From Maricaulis alexandrii (GTDB lineage: Bacteria; Pseudomonadota; Alphaproteobacteria; Caulobacterales; Maricaulaceae): 64,000 nucleotides of DNA. Below are positions 27,751 to 37,943 of the stretch, piece after piece. The notes beneath the pieces were generated by a model, which saw only the letters and a list, made by a program, of their open reading frames with translations, searched no databases and was not told where the DNA came from. The stretch's first letter is position 1; each line of letters starts with the position of its first letter. Both the position numbers and the translations under genes were made by a program. The stretch spans positions 448,001-512,000 of the forward strand of contig NZ_SWKP01000006.1 of assembly GCF_005871165.1 (NCBI RefSeq), read 5' to 3'.

Positions 27751-29424
27751 TTACATTCCCGCATACATCGGACCGCCGCCACCTTCGGGCGTGGTCCAGT
27801 TGATGTTCTGGTTGGGGTCCTTGATGTCGCAGGTTTTGCAATGGACGCAGTTCTGCGCATTGATCTGGAAGCGCTGCTCCCCCGTTTCCTCATCCTCGAT
27901 CCACTCATACACACCCGCCGGGCAGTACCGTGTGGACGGACCGGCGAATTCTTCCAGTTCCGAGGATTTTTGCAGGGCTTCATCCGCCAGTTTGAGGTGA
28001 ACCGGCTGGTCTTCCTCATGATTGGTATTGGAGATGAAGACCGAGGACAGGCGGTCGAAGGTCAGAACGCCATCCGGCTTGGGATAATCGATCTTCTTGA
28101 ACTTGGAGGCCGGCTGGGTGCTTTCCGCATCCGTCTTGCCGTGGCCCATTGTGCCGAAGGGGGACCAGCCACCGGTGATCGTGTTGATCCACATGTCCAG
28201 ACCACCCAGGGCAATACCGATCGCGGTACCGAATTTCGACCAGAGCGGCTTGGCGTTGCGGACACGCTTGAGGTCCTTGGCGACCCAGGAATTCTCATAG
28301 ACAGCCTGGTATTCGCTGAGCTCGTCATGGCTGCGGCCGTCGGCCATCGCGGCGAACACGCTCTCCGCGGCCAGCATGCCCGTCTTCATCGCATTATGGC
28401 TGCCCTTGATGCGCGGCACGTTCACAAAACCGGCGGAACAGCCGATCAGGGCGCCGCCCGGGAAGGCGAGCTTCGGCACCGACTGGAAACCACCCTCGGT
28501 GATCGCGCGGGCACCGTAGGAAATGCGCTCGCCCCCTTCCAGCACGTCACGAATGGCCGGGTGGGTCTTCAGACGCTGGAATTCCTCGAACGGGGAAATC
28601 CACGGATTCTTGTAGTTCAGGTGAACGACGAAACCGATCGAAACCAGGTTGTCGCCATAGTGATACATGAAGGAGCCACCGCCGGTGGAATTGTCGAGCG
28701 GCCAGCCCATCGTGTGTTTGACCATGCCCGGCTTGTGCTTCTCCGGATCGATCCGCCACAGTTCTTTCAGACCGATGCCGAATTTCTGCGGCTCCTTGCC
28801 ATCGGACAGGTTGAAGCGGGAGATCAGGCGCTTGGCCAGCGAGCCGCGGGCGCCCTCGGCGATCAGTGTGTATTTGCCGCGCAGCTCCATGCCCGGCTGA
28901 TAACCATCCTTGTGGCCACCATCCCGGGCCAGACCGAAATCACCGGTCACCACACCCTTGATGACACCGTCTTCCTCGATGATGTCGGCGGCCGGGAAGC
29001 CCGGATAGATTTCCACGCCCAGCGCTTCGGCCTGCTCACCGAGCCAGCGGCAGACATTGCCCAACGAAACGATATAGCAGCCATGATTGCTCATCAGCGG
29101 CGGGAAGAAGAGGGTCGGCAGGCTGATCGAGCCGGCAGCACCGAGCACTTCGAAAATATCGGTTTTGACTTCCTCCTCGAGCGGAGCCCCCTGCTCCTTC
29201 CAGTCGGGAATCAGTTCATTGAGCGCCTTGGGATCGACCACGGCCCCGGACAGAATATGCGCACCGACCTCAGCGCCTTTTTCAAGAAGCGCGATGGAAA
29301 TCTCCTGGCCGGCCTCGGCGGCCAGTTGTTTCAGTCGGATCGCTGCAGACAGCCCGGCCGGACCTCCACCAACGATAACAACATCGTATTCCATGGATTC
29401 GCGTTCAATCGCTGCGTCGGTCAT
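27751..29424 (-). CDS. etfD: Electron transfer flavoprotein-ubiquinone oxidoreductase
   Basis: The 557-residue inner-membrane-associated FAD and 4Fe-4S enzyme passes electrons from ETF (fatty acid and amino acid oxidation) to ubiquinone. It shows the FAD motif VVIVGGGPAGLSAAI near residue 15, the GCSAGFVNVPRIKGSHNAM region and a C-terminal ferredoxin-like site with C at INAQNCVHCKTCDIKDP. The ATG at 29424 is ten codons before MEYDVV at 29394, which is also possible. The length fits the family. Confidence 0.95.
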   Translation of the reverse strand: MTDAAIERESMEYDVVIVGGGPAGLSAAIRLKQLAAEAGQEISIALLEKGAEVGAHILSGAVVDPKALNELIPDWKEQGAPLEEEVKTDIFEVLGAAGSISLPTLFFPPLMSNHGCYIVSLGNVCRWLGEQAEALGVEIYPGFPAADIIEEDGVIKGVVTGDFGLARDGGHKDGYQPGMELRGKYTLIAEGARGSLAKRLISRFNLSDGKEPQKFGIGLKELWRIDPEKHKPGMVKHTMGWPLDNSTGGGSFMYHYGDNLVSIGFVVHLNYKNPWISPFEEFQRLKTHPAIRDVLEGGERISYGARAITEGGFQSVPKLAFPGGALIGCSAGFVNVPRIKGSHNAMKTGMLAAESVFAAMADGRSHDELSEYQAVYENSWVAKDLKRVRNAKPLWSKFGTAIGIALGGLDMWINTITGGWSPFGTMGHGKTDAESTQPASKFKKIDYPKPDGVLTFDRLSSVFISNTNHEEDQPVHLKLADEALQKSSELEEFAGPSTRYCPAGVYEWIEDEETGEQRFQINAQNCVHCKTCDIKDPNQNINWTTPEGGGGPMYAGM

Positions 29425-29562
29425 GAAATGGCCACCCCTTCTGTCATGTTTGCGAGCACTGCCCCGCTTGCAGGCTTCCGGTCATACCTTAGGATCGAAC
29501 CCCCATCTAGCGCGTCAGGCTGCATGGATCAAAATTTTTGACGTTAACGTACACGTAAGCCG

Positions 29563-30435
29563 ATGACCCAACCCACTCCGACACTAGACCCGAAACACGA
29601 AAAAGCCCTCCAGGCCCTGATCGCCTGGTGGGAGGATGCGGGTATCGAACTGGAGACCCCGGTCATCCGGCCGCGCCCGGCGCGCCCAGCCCCCTCAGCC
29701 GGTGCAGCGCCCCACCGTTCCGCCGTTTCAGAGCAAGCCGCGCCTGCACCGGTCCGGACAAACGCGGCCACAGCGGCCGCCGCGCGGGCAGCGGGTTATG
29801 GCCAGCCCGTGGCGGAAGGCCCGGGCTCGCAAGAGCTAGCGGCCAAAGCCGGGACGCTGGAGGATCTCCAGGCCGTCATTGAAACCTTCGAGGGCTGTTC
29901 CCTGAAACGAACGGCCCGCAACACGGTCTTTGCACGGGGCAGCCAGGCAGCCCGTATCATGGTGATCGGCGAAGCACCGGGGAAGGAAGAAGATGAGAGC
30001 GGCGAACCCTTCAAGGGCCCAGCCGGCCATTTGCTGGATCGGATGCTGGCCAGCATCGGACTGGAAGGCGACCAGCTCTACCTGTCCAATATTCTGAACT
30101 GGCGTCCACCCGGCAACCGGACCCCGACCCAGGACGAGATTGCGCTCTGTCTGCCTTTCATCGAACGGCACATCGCGCTCAAGAAGCCGGACATCCTGAT
30201 TCTTGTCGGCGGGCTGGCAGCCCAGACACTGCTTCGGGAAGGCGCCGGCATCACCCGGCTGCGAGGGCAATGGCACGATTACGCCGTGCGGGATGCTGGC
30301 GGCGAACCAACCGGGCAGACCCTTCCGGCCCTGCCCATTTTTCATCCCTCCTACCTCCTGCGCAGACCGCCGGAGAAACGGCTGGCCTGGAAGGACATGC
30401 TCGCACTGGACACCCGGTTGAACTCGGCCAACTGA
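29563..30435 (+). CDS. Uracil-DNA glycosylase, family 4 type
   Basis: The 290-residue protein has a proline/alanine-rich N-terminal region of about 100 residues and then the UDG superfamily core: motif A GEAPGKEEDESGEPFKGPAG, LSNILNWRPPGNRTP, and motif B-like HPSYLLRRPP near the end. It removes uracil from DNA at the start of base excision repair. Family 4 members usually carry a 4Fe-4S cluster; of its cysteines I see FEGCSLKRT and IALCLPF. It is divergent from etfD. Confidence 0.87.
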   Translation: MTQPTPTLDPKHEKALQALIAWWEDAGIELETPVIRPRPARPAPSAGAAPHRSAVSEQAAPAPVRTNAATAAAARAAGYGQPVAEGPGSQELAAKAGTLEDLQAVIETFEGCSLKRTARNTVFARGSQAARIMVIGEAPGKEEDESGEPFKGPAGHLLDRMLASIGLEGDQLYLSNILNWRPPGNRTPTQDEIALCLPFIERHIALKKPDILILVGGLAAQTLLREGAGITRLRGQWHDYAVRDAGGEPTGQTLPALPIFHPSYLLRRPPEKRLAWKDMLALDTRLNSAN

Positions 30436-30489
30436 CAAACAACCTCAGGACGCACAGAGAAAATCGCCCTGATTTCAGATGCTTCTCAC

Positions 30490-30517
30490 TTGTCCGCATT
30501 GCGGCACGCCGTAATAG
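30490..30517 (+). promoter_or_regulatory. Possible sigma70-type promoter before the PAS gene
   Basis: TTGTCC (30490-30495) and TAATAG (30512-30517) are 16 bases apart and lie 120 bases before the PAS gene start. A GGTTAACC palindrome follows at about 30548. Both are suggestive only. Confidence 0.3.
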
Positions 30518-30637
30518 AATATTACCACTCAACCGCCGGCAACCCTTGGTTAACCAGCCCAGACGTCATGTTTTCCCGCGATTTCGGCGCAGGCCCCTCC
30601 CCCGTCTCACCCCTGCGCTCGACCGGAGAATCTGACC

Positions 30638-31189
30638 ATGGCGCAAGCAACTCACCTCACGGGCGTGGAGCGCACTTTCAACCCCGATCAGGTCATCGTC
30701 ACGAAGACCGACCTGAAAGGCCGTATCACCTATGCCAATGACGTGTTCCAGAGGGCATCGAACGTCAATGAAAAGCAGAGTTTGGGCCAGCCCCACAGCT
30801 TCATCCGCCACCCCGACATGCCGCGCTGCATTTTCAAACTTCTCTGGGAAACCATCCAGGACGGGCGCGAGATCTTCGCCTATGTCGTGAACCGCGCCAC
30901 CAATGGCGACCATTACTGGGTCTATGCCCACGTCACGCCCAGCTTCAACAATGCCGGGGAAATTGTCGGCTATCATTCGAACCGCCGCGAACCGGACCGC
31001 AGCATCCTCAATGAGCACGTCATCCCGCTCTACAGGGAATTGCGCGAGGAAGAACAACGCCACCCCAACCGGAAGGATGGCCTGGATGCCTCCTGGAAAC
31101 TGCTGCAGCGAAAGCTGCACGACGCCGGGAAAGAGTATGACGAATTCATCTGCACGCTCGGCCAAGGCCTGCGTCGCGGTTACCGGTAG
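30638..31189 (+). CDS. PAS domain sensor protein, aerotaxis type
   Basis: The 183-residue soluble protein starts with an Aer-like PAS domain (about 10-125: [15 protein letters not shown], the [20 protein letters not shown] segment and [10 protein letters not shown]). A helical tail of about 50 residues follows. In Aer such a PAS binds FAD and reports redox state; cofactor binding here is inferred. The methyl-accepting protein follows 11 bases downstream, so this small protein may supply its sensing domain in trans. Confidence 0.88.
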   Translation: MAQATHLTGVERTFNPDQVIVTKTDLKGRITYANDVFQRASNVNEKQSLGQPHSFIRHPDMPRCIFKLLWETIQDGREIFAYVVNRATNGDHYWVYAHVTPSFNNAGEIVGYHSNRREPDRSILNEHVIPLYRELREEEQRHPNRKDGLDASWKLLQRKLHDAGKEYDEFICTLGQGLRRGYR

Positions 31190-31200
31190 GAGCACCGATC

Positions 31201-32361
31201 ATGTTCAACACCAAAGACCGTCAGGCCATCCGCCGCGCGACCGAAATTGTCGAAGCTGTCGCCAATGGTGATTTCGAAAAACGCATTATCGGTGTGTCTT
31301 CGGATCCCGAAGTGGCCGCCATGGAACTGGCCATCAACCGGCTGATTGACCGGACCGATGCCTATCTCCGCGAAAGCCAGACCTGCGTCGAATACGTGCG
31401 CCGGAACCAGCATTTCCGCCTCATTCCGGAAACCGGCATGGTTGGGGCGTTCAAGAACGCCGCCCGCGCCGTCAACACGACGTTGTACGGCATCAAGGAA
31501 AAGCATGATGGCTGCATAGACCTTGCGGCTGATCTCGAGGCGCAGCTCAGCGAAGTCATGACCAATGTGACCGAAGCGATCGGAACTCTGCGCACGACGG
31601 CCGACAGCCTGGAAACCAATGCCGCCAATGCCTCTGAACGCTGTGTCGGCGCCGCGGCCGGGGCCGAGGAAGCGTCCGTCAACATGCAGAGTGTGGCCGC
31701 GTCGGCTGAAGAGCTGACCTCGTCGATCTCCGAGATCAATCGCCAGGTTGTCGGCTCGGCTGACCTGGCCAATGGCGCCGTGGAAAAATCGCGGGCGATG
31801 AATGCCACGATCAACGGACTGAATGGCGTCACTGCGCGGATCGGCGATGTTGTGAAACTGATCCAGGCCATTGCCGACCAAACCAATCTTCTGGCCCTCA
31901 ACGCCACGATCGAGGCCGCTCGCGCCGGTGAGGCCGGAAAGGGTTTCGCCATTGTCGCCCAAGAAGTGAAGACCCTGGCCGGCCAGACCGCCCAGGCCAC
32001 GGAAGAGATCTCCGGTCAGATATCCGAACTCCAGGCCACGATGAGCGGGGCCGTCAATGCCAATGACTCCATCAGCACCGCGATCGAAGACATCAATACC
32101 GCCTGCAATGCCATCGCCGCGGCCGTGACTGAGCAAAGCGCGGCCACGGGCGAGATTGCCCGCAATGTGAACGAAGCCGCCGAAGGGACGGGAGAAGTGT
32201 CGAGCGGCATTTCCATCGTGCAGCAAGCGACCCAGTCGACGCAGGATTCGGTGGGACGCGTGGTCTCTTCGACCGACATACTTCTCAAGCAGGAGCAGAG
32301 CCTGAACGGGCTGCGCGCCAATATCTCCGACTTCCTGGCGGATCTCCGCAAGGTCGGCTAA
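31201..32361 (+). CDS. Soluble methyl-accepting chemotaxis protein
   Basis: A 386-residue chemoreceptor with no transmembrane segment. Residues about 8-100 form a short sensing or HAMP-like region ([15 protein letters not shown]...[11 protein letters not shown]). The rest is a long coiled coil with the conserved hairpin tip that docks CheA/Che[28 protein letters not shown]. It follows the PAS gene by 11 bases. With no membrane anchor and a separate sensor, it is likely a cytoplasmic array receptor for internal redox or energy state. An intrinsic terminator follows. Confidence 0.9.
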   Translation: MFNTKDRQAIRRATEIVEAVANGDFEKRIIGVSSDPEVAAMELAINRLIDRTDAYLRESQTCVEYVRRNQHFRLIPETGMVGAFKNAARAVNTTLYGIKEKHDGCIDLAADLEAQLSEVMTNVTEAIGTLRTTADSLETNAANASERCVGAAAGAEEASVNMQSVAASAEELTSSISEINRQVVGSADLANGAVEKSRAMNATINGLNGVTARIGDVVKLIQAIADQTNLLALNATIEAARAGEAGKGFAIVAQEVKTLAGQTAQATEEISGQISELQATMSGAVNANDSISTAIEDINTACNAIAAAVTEQSAATGEIARNVNEAAEGTGEVSSGISIVQQATQSTQDSVGRVVSSTDILLKQEQSLNGLRANISDFLADLRKVG

Positions 32362-32374
32362 CCAGGAACGAACC

Positions 32375-32401
32375 GGGGCGGGCTCATCACCCGCCCCTTT
32401 T
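32375..32401 (+). terminator. Intrinsic terminator after the chemoreceptor gene
   Basis: An 8 bp stem, GGGGCGGG with CCCGCCCC (32375-32382/32390-32397), has a seven-base loop and is followed by TTTT. It closes the PAS-chemoreceptor unit. Confidence 0.8.
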
Positions 32402-32454
32402 CGACTTCAATATGTTCTTGATTTGTTCCGGTTTCTCGAGTCATACTTCCCGAC

Positions 32455-33591
32455 ATGACCGAGCGCCCCGGCGGCTTCGCCCTTAATGCCCCGAATGCGT
32501 CCACCAGGACCCGGACCTCCACCGCCCCGGAGGCTGGCGTTCGAGGACGCGGCGCTCGGTCAAACGCTTCCGGCCGCTATGAGTCCTTCGCTCGGGAAGC
32601 CTTTGATGACGGCTGGACCGACCAGGATGCCGAACCGGTCAGGCTGACAACGACCCTTCTCAAGGATTCCTCCCGGTCGATCATCGCCACCAATAATTCG
32701 CCCGACATTTCCTTCGACCAGTCGATCAATCCGTATCGTGGTTGCGAGCATGGCTGCATCTACTGTTATGCCCGCCCCAGCCATGCCTATTGGGGTTATT
32801 CACCGGGTCTCGATTTCGAGAGCGTCATCATGGCAAAGCCGGATGGCCCCGCCTTGCTGGAAGCCCATTTCAACCGGCCGGGCTACAAGCCGGCGCCGCT
32901 GGTCATTGGCGCCAATACCGATGCCTGGCAGCCGGTCGAACGCCGGCTTGAACACACCCGAAACCTGCTCAAGGTTTTCGCCCGATACCGGCATCCGGTC
33001 ATCTTCATCACCAAGTCGGCCCTGGTCCTGCGCGATCTGGACATTCTCGGTCCGATGGCCGCGGACAATCTGGCCAAGGGCGCCATTTCGATCACGACGC
33101 TTGATCGAAAGCTCGCCCGACAGATGGAGCCACGCGCCGCGGCCCCGCACCGGCGCCTCGAGACAGTGAGGACGCTGTCACAGGCCGGCATCCCCACAAC
33201 CGTGATGATGGCCCCGATCATTCCCGGCCTCACCGACTCTGAAATCGAATGCCTCCTTGCCGAGGCTGCCAATGCCGGTGCTGCCAATGCGGCCTATGTC
33301 CTGTTGCGGCTACCACTAGAAATCCGGGACTTGTTCCGCGAATGGCTGGCGACTCACAGACCGGATGCGGCCCGCCGCGTCCTTTCCCTCATGCGCCAGA
33401 TGCGCGGCGGCAAGGATTACGACCCCAGCTGGGGAACACGCGGCCGGGGTCAGGGGCCGCTGGCCGACCTGATCGCGCGCCGCTTCCGGCAAGCCATCAA
33501 ACGCCATGGCCTGACCGCTCCGCGCGCCGAGCTCGATTATTCCCGCTTCGAGCGCCCGCTGGGTCATGCCGGTCAGCCCAGCCTGTTCTGA
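32455..33591 (+). CDS. PA0069-type radical SAM protein
   Basis: The 378-residue protein belongs to the PA0069 / Rv2578c radical SAM group, related to spore photoproduct lyase. The 4Fe-4S site is CEHGCIYCYARPSH (CxxxCxxC), followed by LDFESVIMAKPDGPALL, GANTDAWQPVER and PTTVMMAPIIPGLTD. The substrate is unknown. The N-terminal ~40 residues are low-complexity and arginine-rich. Codon use is normal. It converges on the GGDEF-EAL gene. Confidence 0.87.
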   Translation: MTERPGGFALNAPNASTRTRTSTAPEAGVRGRGARSNASGRYESFAREAFDDGWTDQDAEPVRLTTTLLKDSSRSIIATNNSPDISFDQSINPYRGCEHGCIYCYARPSHAYWGYSPGLDFESVIMAKPDGPALLEAHFNRPGYKPAPLVIGANTDAWQPVERRLEHTRNLLKVFARYRHPVIFITKSALVLRDLDILGPMAADNLAKGAISITTLDRKLARQMEPRAAAPHRRLETVRTLSQAGIPTTVMMAPIIPGLTDSEIECLLAEAANAGAANAAYVLLRLPLEIRDLFREWLATHRPDAARRVLSLMRQMRGGKDYDPSWGTRGRGQGPLADLIARRFRQAIKRHGLTAPRAELDYSRFERPLGHAGQPSLF

Positions 33592-33611
33592 CCGGTATCA
33601 GCATGACCGCC

Positions 33612-36053
33612 TCAGGCTTTTTTGCGATGACGGGCCGCGCCGGAAATGCATTCGACGATTTGCTGTCGAAGCGGGTCCGACTGGTCTGCAAACCCGGCGA
33701 TTTGTCCCCGCGTCAGCGGACGGGACAGAAGATAACCCTGCAGCACCAGGTCCGGCTGATGACCCAAGGCCTCAAGTTCCTCAAAGTCCTCAACGCCTTC
33801 CACCACAACGCGGATACCCAGTTCGCGGGCCAGGTCGATTGTTGCCTGCACGATGATCTGGGCCTCACGGTCCAGATGCAGCCCCGTCATGAAGGAGCGG
33901 TCGATCTTGATCTTGTCGAAGGGGAAGGCCCGCAAATAGCTCAGAGAGGAATAGCCGGTGCCGAAATCATCAATGGCCAGACCGACCCCCAGCGATTTCA
34001 GGGCGCGCAATACATTCAGCGCGCGCTCCTCATCATCGATCAGCACGCCTTCCGTGATCTCGATCTCCAGCCGTTCCGGCGCCAGTCCCGACGCATCGAG
34101 AGCGCTCTGGACCGACATCACCAGATTGCCCTGGCGGAATTGTGCCGGGCTGACATTGACCGCGACCCGACAGGATTCCGGCCAGTTGACCGCCTCACGG
34201 CACGCCGCCCGCAAAACCCAACTGCCCATTTTGAGAATGAGGCCGGTCTCTTCGGCGACCTGGACAAATTCCGATGGCGGCACCGGACCCCGGCGCTCAT
34301 CATTCCAGCGCACAAGGGCTTCATAGCCCACGATCCTGCCATCGCCGAGACGGGCCTGGGGCTGGAAATTGAGATCCAGCAACTCGTCCTCAATCGCCAT
34401 CGCCAGATCGGTTTCCAGCAATCGCCGTTCCTGCATCATCTGACCCAGCTTGGGGTCAAAATCGCAGACCTGGTTCCGGCCCAGCCCCTTGGCCCGGTAG
34501 AGCGCCAGATCGGCCTGGTTCATGAGGCGATCCGAGTCCTCGCCATCCAGCGGAAAAATCGTCACACCGCCAGACGCGGAAACCTTGAGGTGCAGACTGC
34601 CGACCGTCAGCGGCGAGCCCACCGAGTTGACGACCCGCTGCGCGATCGCGACAGCATCATTGCGATCCGCGACATCCGGCAGGACAACGGCGAATTCGTC
34701 GCCGGACAGGCGGGCCGCAATCGCCGTACCGGGAAGCGCATCCAGCATCCGGTCGGCGACAGCCTTGAGGAGGTCGTCGCCGACGGCATGACCATGCACG
34801 TCATTGACTTCCTTGAACCGGTCGAGATCGAAACAGATCAATCCCACCATGGTGTCGGTCTGCCAGGCCTGTTGAAGCGCGGCTTCCAGACTCTCGCGGA
34901 ATTTCAGCCGGTTCGGCAGGCCTGTCAGCGTGTCGTGATGCGCGAGATGGGTCATCCGGGCCCGGGCATGTTCTTCAGCCGAGACATCGCGGAACGCAAA
35001 AACATCGGACGGGTCCTGCCCGAATACCATCGACCGGCGCCGGACCTGGACCGAAAGCGCGGTTCCATCGCGTCGGCGCAGATAGCATTTGGCCGCGACA
35101 GCATCCTCGGAGCCGGCCGGCGGCAGATCTCCCTCGAGGATGAGCTTGTTGATCGGCATGTTCACGAGGTCTTCCCGGTTGAGCTGGAGCAGCTCGCAGA
35201 ACCGGGAATTCATGTCCTGCATCACGCCATCCCGAACGACGGCAATCCCTTCGAACGTCGCATCCGCGAGGGTCCGCATACGCAGCATCTCGGCTCGGCG
35301 ACGCGCGCCCAAATGCTGGTCCAGAACGGCCGCAAACAGACCGATCCCCACGACCAGGACCACCGCCAGGGCAACGGTCACAGCCAGCAGTTTCAGCGAC
35401 CCAGCGGACGCTGTCGCGACCAGCCCGGCATCGACAGCGGCAGCCGCCGAGCTCGGAACCAGAGTCAGGGCCCCCATGGCGATGAAGTGCAGACTGACCA
35501 CGCCGAGGGTCAAAAGGGTCGCCGCCCCGAACAGGCCACGCCGGCTGGGAAAGCGTGTCATGACCATCGCAGCGCCAGCAGCAAACTGCATCGCCAGCAC
35601 AATGGCCGCGACAACCAGTCCCGCATCCCATTGCATGGCCGCACCCACATCCATGGCGTCGATACCCATGAAATGCATCGTCGCGATTCCGGCGCCGATC
35701 AGGGCGCCGCCTGCAGGCGCGGTAAGGACATTCCGGCCCCGGACAGCGAGCGTCCAGCCGCAGCTGATCACGAAGACCGCCACGCCGAGAGAGCCGACGG
35801 TCCCAGCCAGGTGATACTGGACAGGAAAAGGCGCTTCATAAGCCAGCATGGACACAAAATGCGTGCCCCAAACCCCCACACCAGTTACGAATCCTGCCAC
35901 AAGGAGCCAGGCGGTCCGGCGCGCAGCCGGCACGTCGATCGCACGGCGGGCTGTCGCCACGGCACCCAGCGCCGAAACCACGCACAACAAGGCGGCGACG
36001 GCCACCAGACGCAGGTCGTGCTCGACCGTCAGGCAATAGAAAACGCGATACAC
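33612..36053 (-). CDS. MHYT-PAS-GGDEF-EAL cyclic di-GMP protein
   Basis: The 813-residue protein has seven hydrophobic segments with MHYT-type motifs ([25 protein letters not shown]), a PAS domain ([21 protein letters not shown]), a GGDEF domain whose active site reads LSGDEF, and an EAL domain with YEALVRW. MHYT domains are thought to bind copper and sense O2, CO or NO. SGDEF is close to GGDEF and may still cyclise; EAL looks intact. The start is GTG 36053 with GAGGA upstream. The gene is divergent from rnhB with 22 bases between the starts. Confidence 0.88.
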   Translation of the reverse strand: MYRVFYCLTVEHDLRLVAVAALLCVVSALGAVATARRAIDVPAARRTAWLLVAGFVTGVGVWGTHFVSMLAYEAPFPVQYHLAGTVGSLGVAVFVISCGWTLAVRGRNVLTAPAGGALIGAGIATMHFMGIDAMDVGAAMQWDAGLVVAAIVLAMQFAAGAAMVMTRFPSRRGLFGAATLLTLGVVSLHFIAMGALTLVPSSAAAAVDAGLVATASAGSLKLLAVTVALAVVLVVGIGLFAAVLDQHLGARRRAEMLRMRTLADATFEGIAVVRDGVMQDMNSRFCELLQLNREDLVNMPINKLILEGDLPPAGSEDAVAAKCYLRRRDGTALSVQVRRRSMVFGQDPSDVFAFRDVSAEEHARARMTHLAHHDTLTGLPNRLKFRESLEAALQQAWQTDTMVGLICFDLDRFKEVNDVHGHAVGDDLLKAVADRMLDALPGTAIAARLSGDEFAVVLPDVADRNDAVAIAQRVVNSVGSPLTVGSLHLKVSASGGVTIFPLDGEDSDRLMNQADLALYRAKGLGRNQVCDFDPKLGQMMQERRLLETDLAMAIEDELLDLNFQPQARLGDGRIVGYEALVRWNDERRGPVPPSEFVQVAEETGLILKMGSWVLRAACREAVNWPESCRVAVNVSPAQFRQGNLVMSVQSALDASGLAPERLEIEITEGVLIDDEERALNVLRALKSLGVGLAIDDFGTGYSSLSYLRAFPFDKIKIDRSFMTGLHLDREAQIIVQATIDLARELGIRVVVEGVEDFEELEALGHQPDLVLQGYLLSRPLTRGQIAGFADQSDPLRQQIVECISGAARHRKKA

Positions 36054-36075
36054 TCTTGTCCTCGAAGGATCCGCT

Positions 36076-36732
36076 TTGACGGCGACACTGATAGAAAAAA
36101 ACAAGGATTGGCTTAACGGCACTGCGAGTTTTTCCGGTCCCGTCATTGCCGGGGTCGATGAAGCCGGCCGCGGACCGCTTGCGGGACCCGTGGTGACAGC
36201 TGCCGTCGTCCTCGATCCGCGCCGCGCCATTCAAGGCCTGGGGGACTCCAAGGCCCTGAGCGCGCGCAAGCGCGACGCCCTGGCCCTGGAGATCCGCGAG
36301 AAGGCCTGGGTGGGGATTGGCATTGCCGAGCCCGAAGAGATTGACCGGCTCAACATCCTCCACGCCACCATGGCCGCCATGGTGCGCGCCGTATCACGGC
36401 TGCCCGGCATTCCGGACCGGGTCCTTATTGATGGTAACCGCGTGCCGGACGGACTGCCCTGCCCCGCCGAGGCCCTGGTCAAGGGCGATGCCCGCGAAGC
36501 CGTGATCGGGGCCGCCTCCATCATCGCCAAAACCCTCCGGGACCGGCTGATGGTCGAGGCCGCACAGCGCTTTCCGGGTTACGGGTTTGAAGGCCACAAG
36601 GGCTATCCCAGTGCTGCGCATCGGGAGGCCCTGATGCGGTTGGGTCCGTGCCCGATACACCGGATGAGTTATGCCCCGGTTAGACTTGCCGCGGATTTGA
36701 GGTTATCCACAGATGCCGATGCGTGTGGATAA
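36076..36732 (+). CDS. rnhB: Ribonuclease HII
   Basis: The 218-residue type 2 RNase H cleaves RNA in RNA-DNA hybrids and at single ribonucleotides in DNA. It has the motif [16 protein letters not shown] (catalytic D and E), [12 protein letters not shown], and DGNRVPDG. The TTG at 36076 has GAAGGA six bases upstream, which decides the start. Its stop codon lies inside one of two inverted DnaA boxes. ccrM follows in the same direction after 78 bases. Confidence 0.93.
   Translation: MTATLIEKNKDWLNGTASFSGPVIAGVDEAGRGPLAGPVVTAAVVLDPRRAIQGLGDSKALSARKRDALALEIREKAWVGIGIAEPEEIDRLNILHATMAAMVRAVSRLPGIPDRVLIDGNRVPDGLPCPAEALVKGDAREAVIGAASIIAKTLRDRLMVEAAQRFPGYGFEGHKGYPSAAHREALMRLGPCPIHRMSYAPVRLAADLRLSTDADACG
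36703..36732. promoter_or_regulatory. Two inverted perfect DnaA boxes
   Basis: TTATCCACA at 36703-36711 and its exact complement TGTGGATAA at 36724-36732 lie 12 bases apart, in the last codons of rnhB and just upstream of ccrM. TTATCCACA is the high-affinity DnaA site of E. coli. Two perfect inverted copies at once are unlikely by chance in DNA of this GC content. They may tie ccrM expression to DnaA. Confidence 0.7.
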
Positions 36733-36744
36733 CCGAAGCCGGGT

Positions 36745-36759
36745 TTAACGCCCCGTTAG
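36745..36759 (+). promoter_or_regulatory. CtrA-like box upstream of ccrM
   Basis: TTAA-N7-TTAG (TTAACGCCCCGTTAG), one base from the CtrA consensus TTAA-N7-TTAA, lies 52 bases before the ccrM ATG. In Caulobacter ccrM is activated by CtrA late in the cell cycle, so the same control is likely here. Confidence 0.6.
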
Positions 36760-36765
36760 CCATAA

Positions 36766-37890
<1,125 letters not shown>

Positions 37891-37943
37891 ACCCACCTGC
37901 GTGTTCAAATGGGCGGTCGCATCGTGAAACAGATCGGGATTCT

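Noticed and set aside
26017-29541. 1174-codon open frame on the + strand
   Set aside because: It runs antisense to the TPR lipoprotein and ETF-ubiquinone oxidoreductase genes, both with clear motifs. Its translation is rich in H, R, Q and G as expected of a mirror frame in GC-rich DNA.
33249-36116. 955-codon open frame on the + strand
   Set aside because: It is antisense to the MHYT-GGDEF-EAL gene, whose catalytic motifs are intact. No start signal or protein-like composition.
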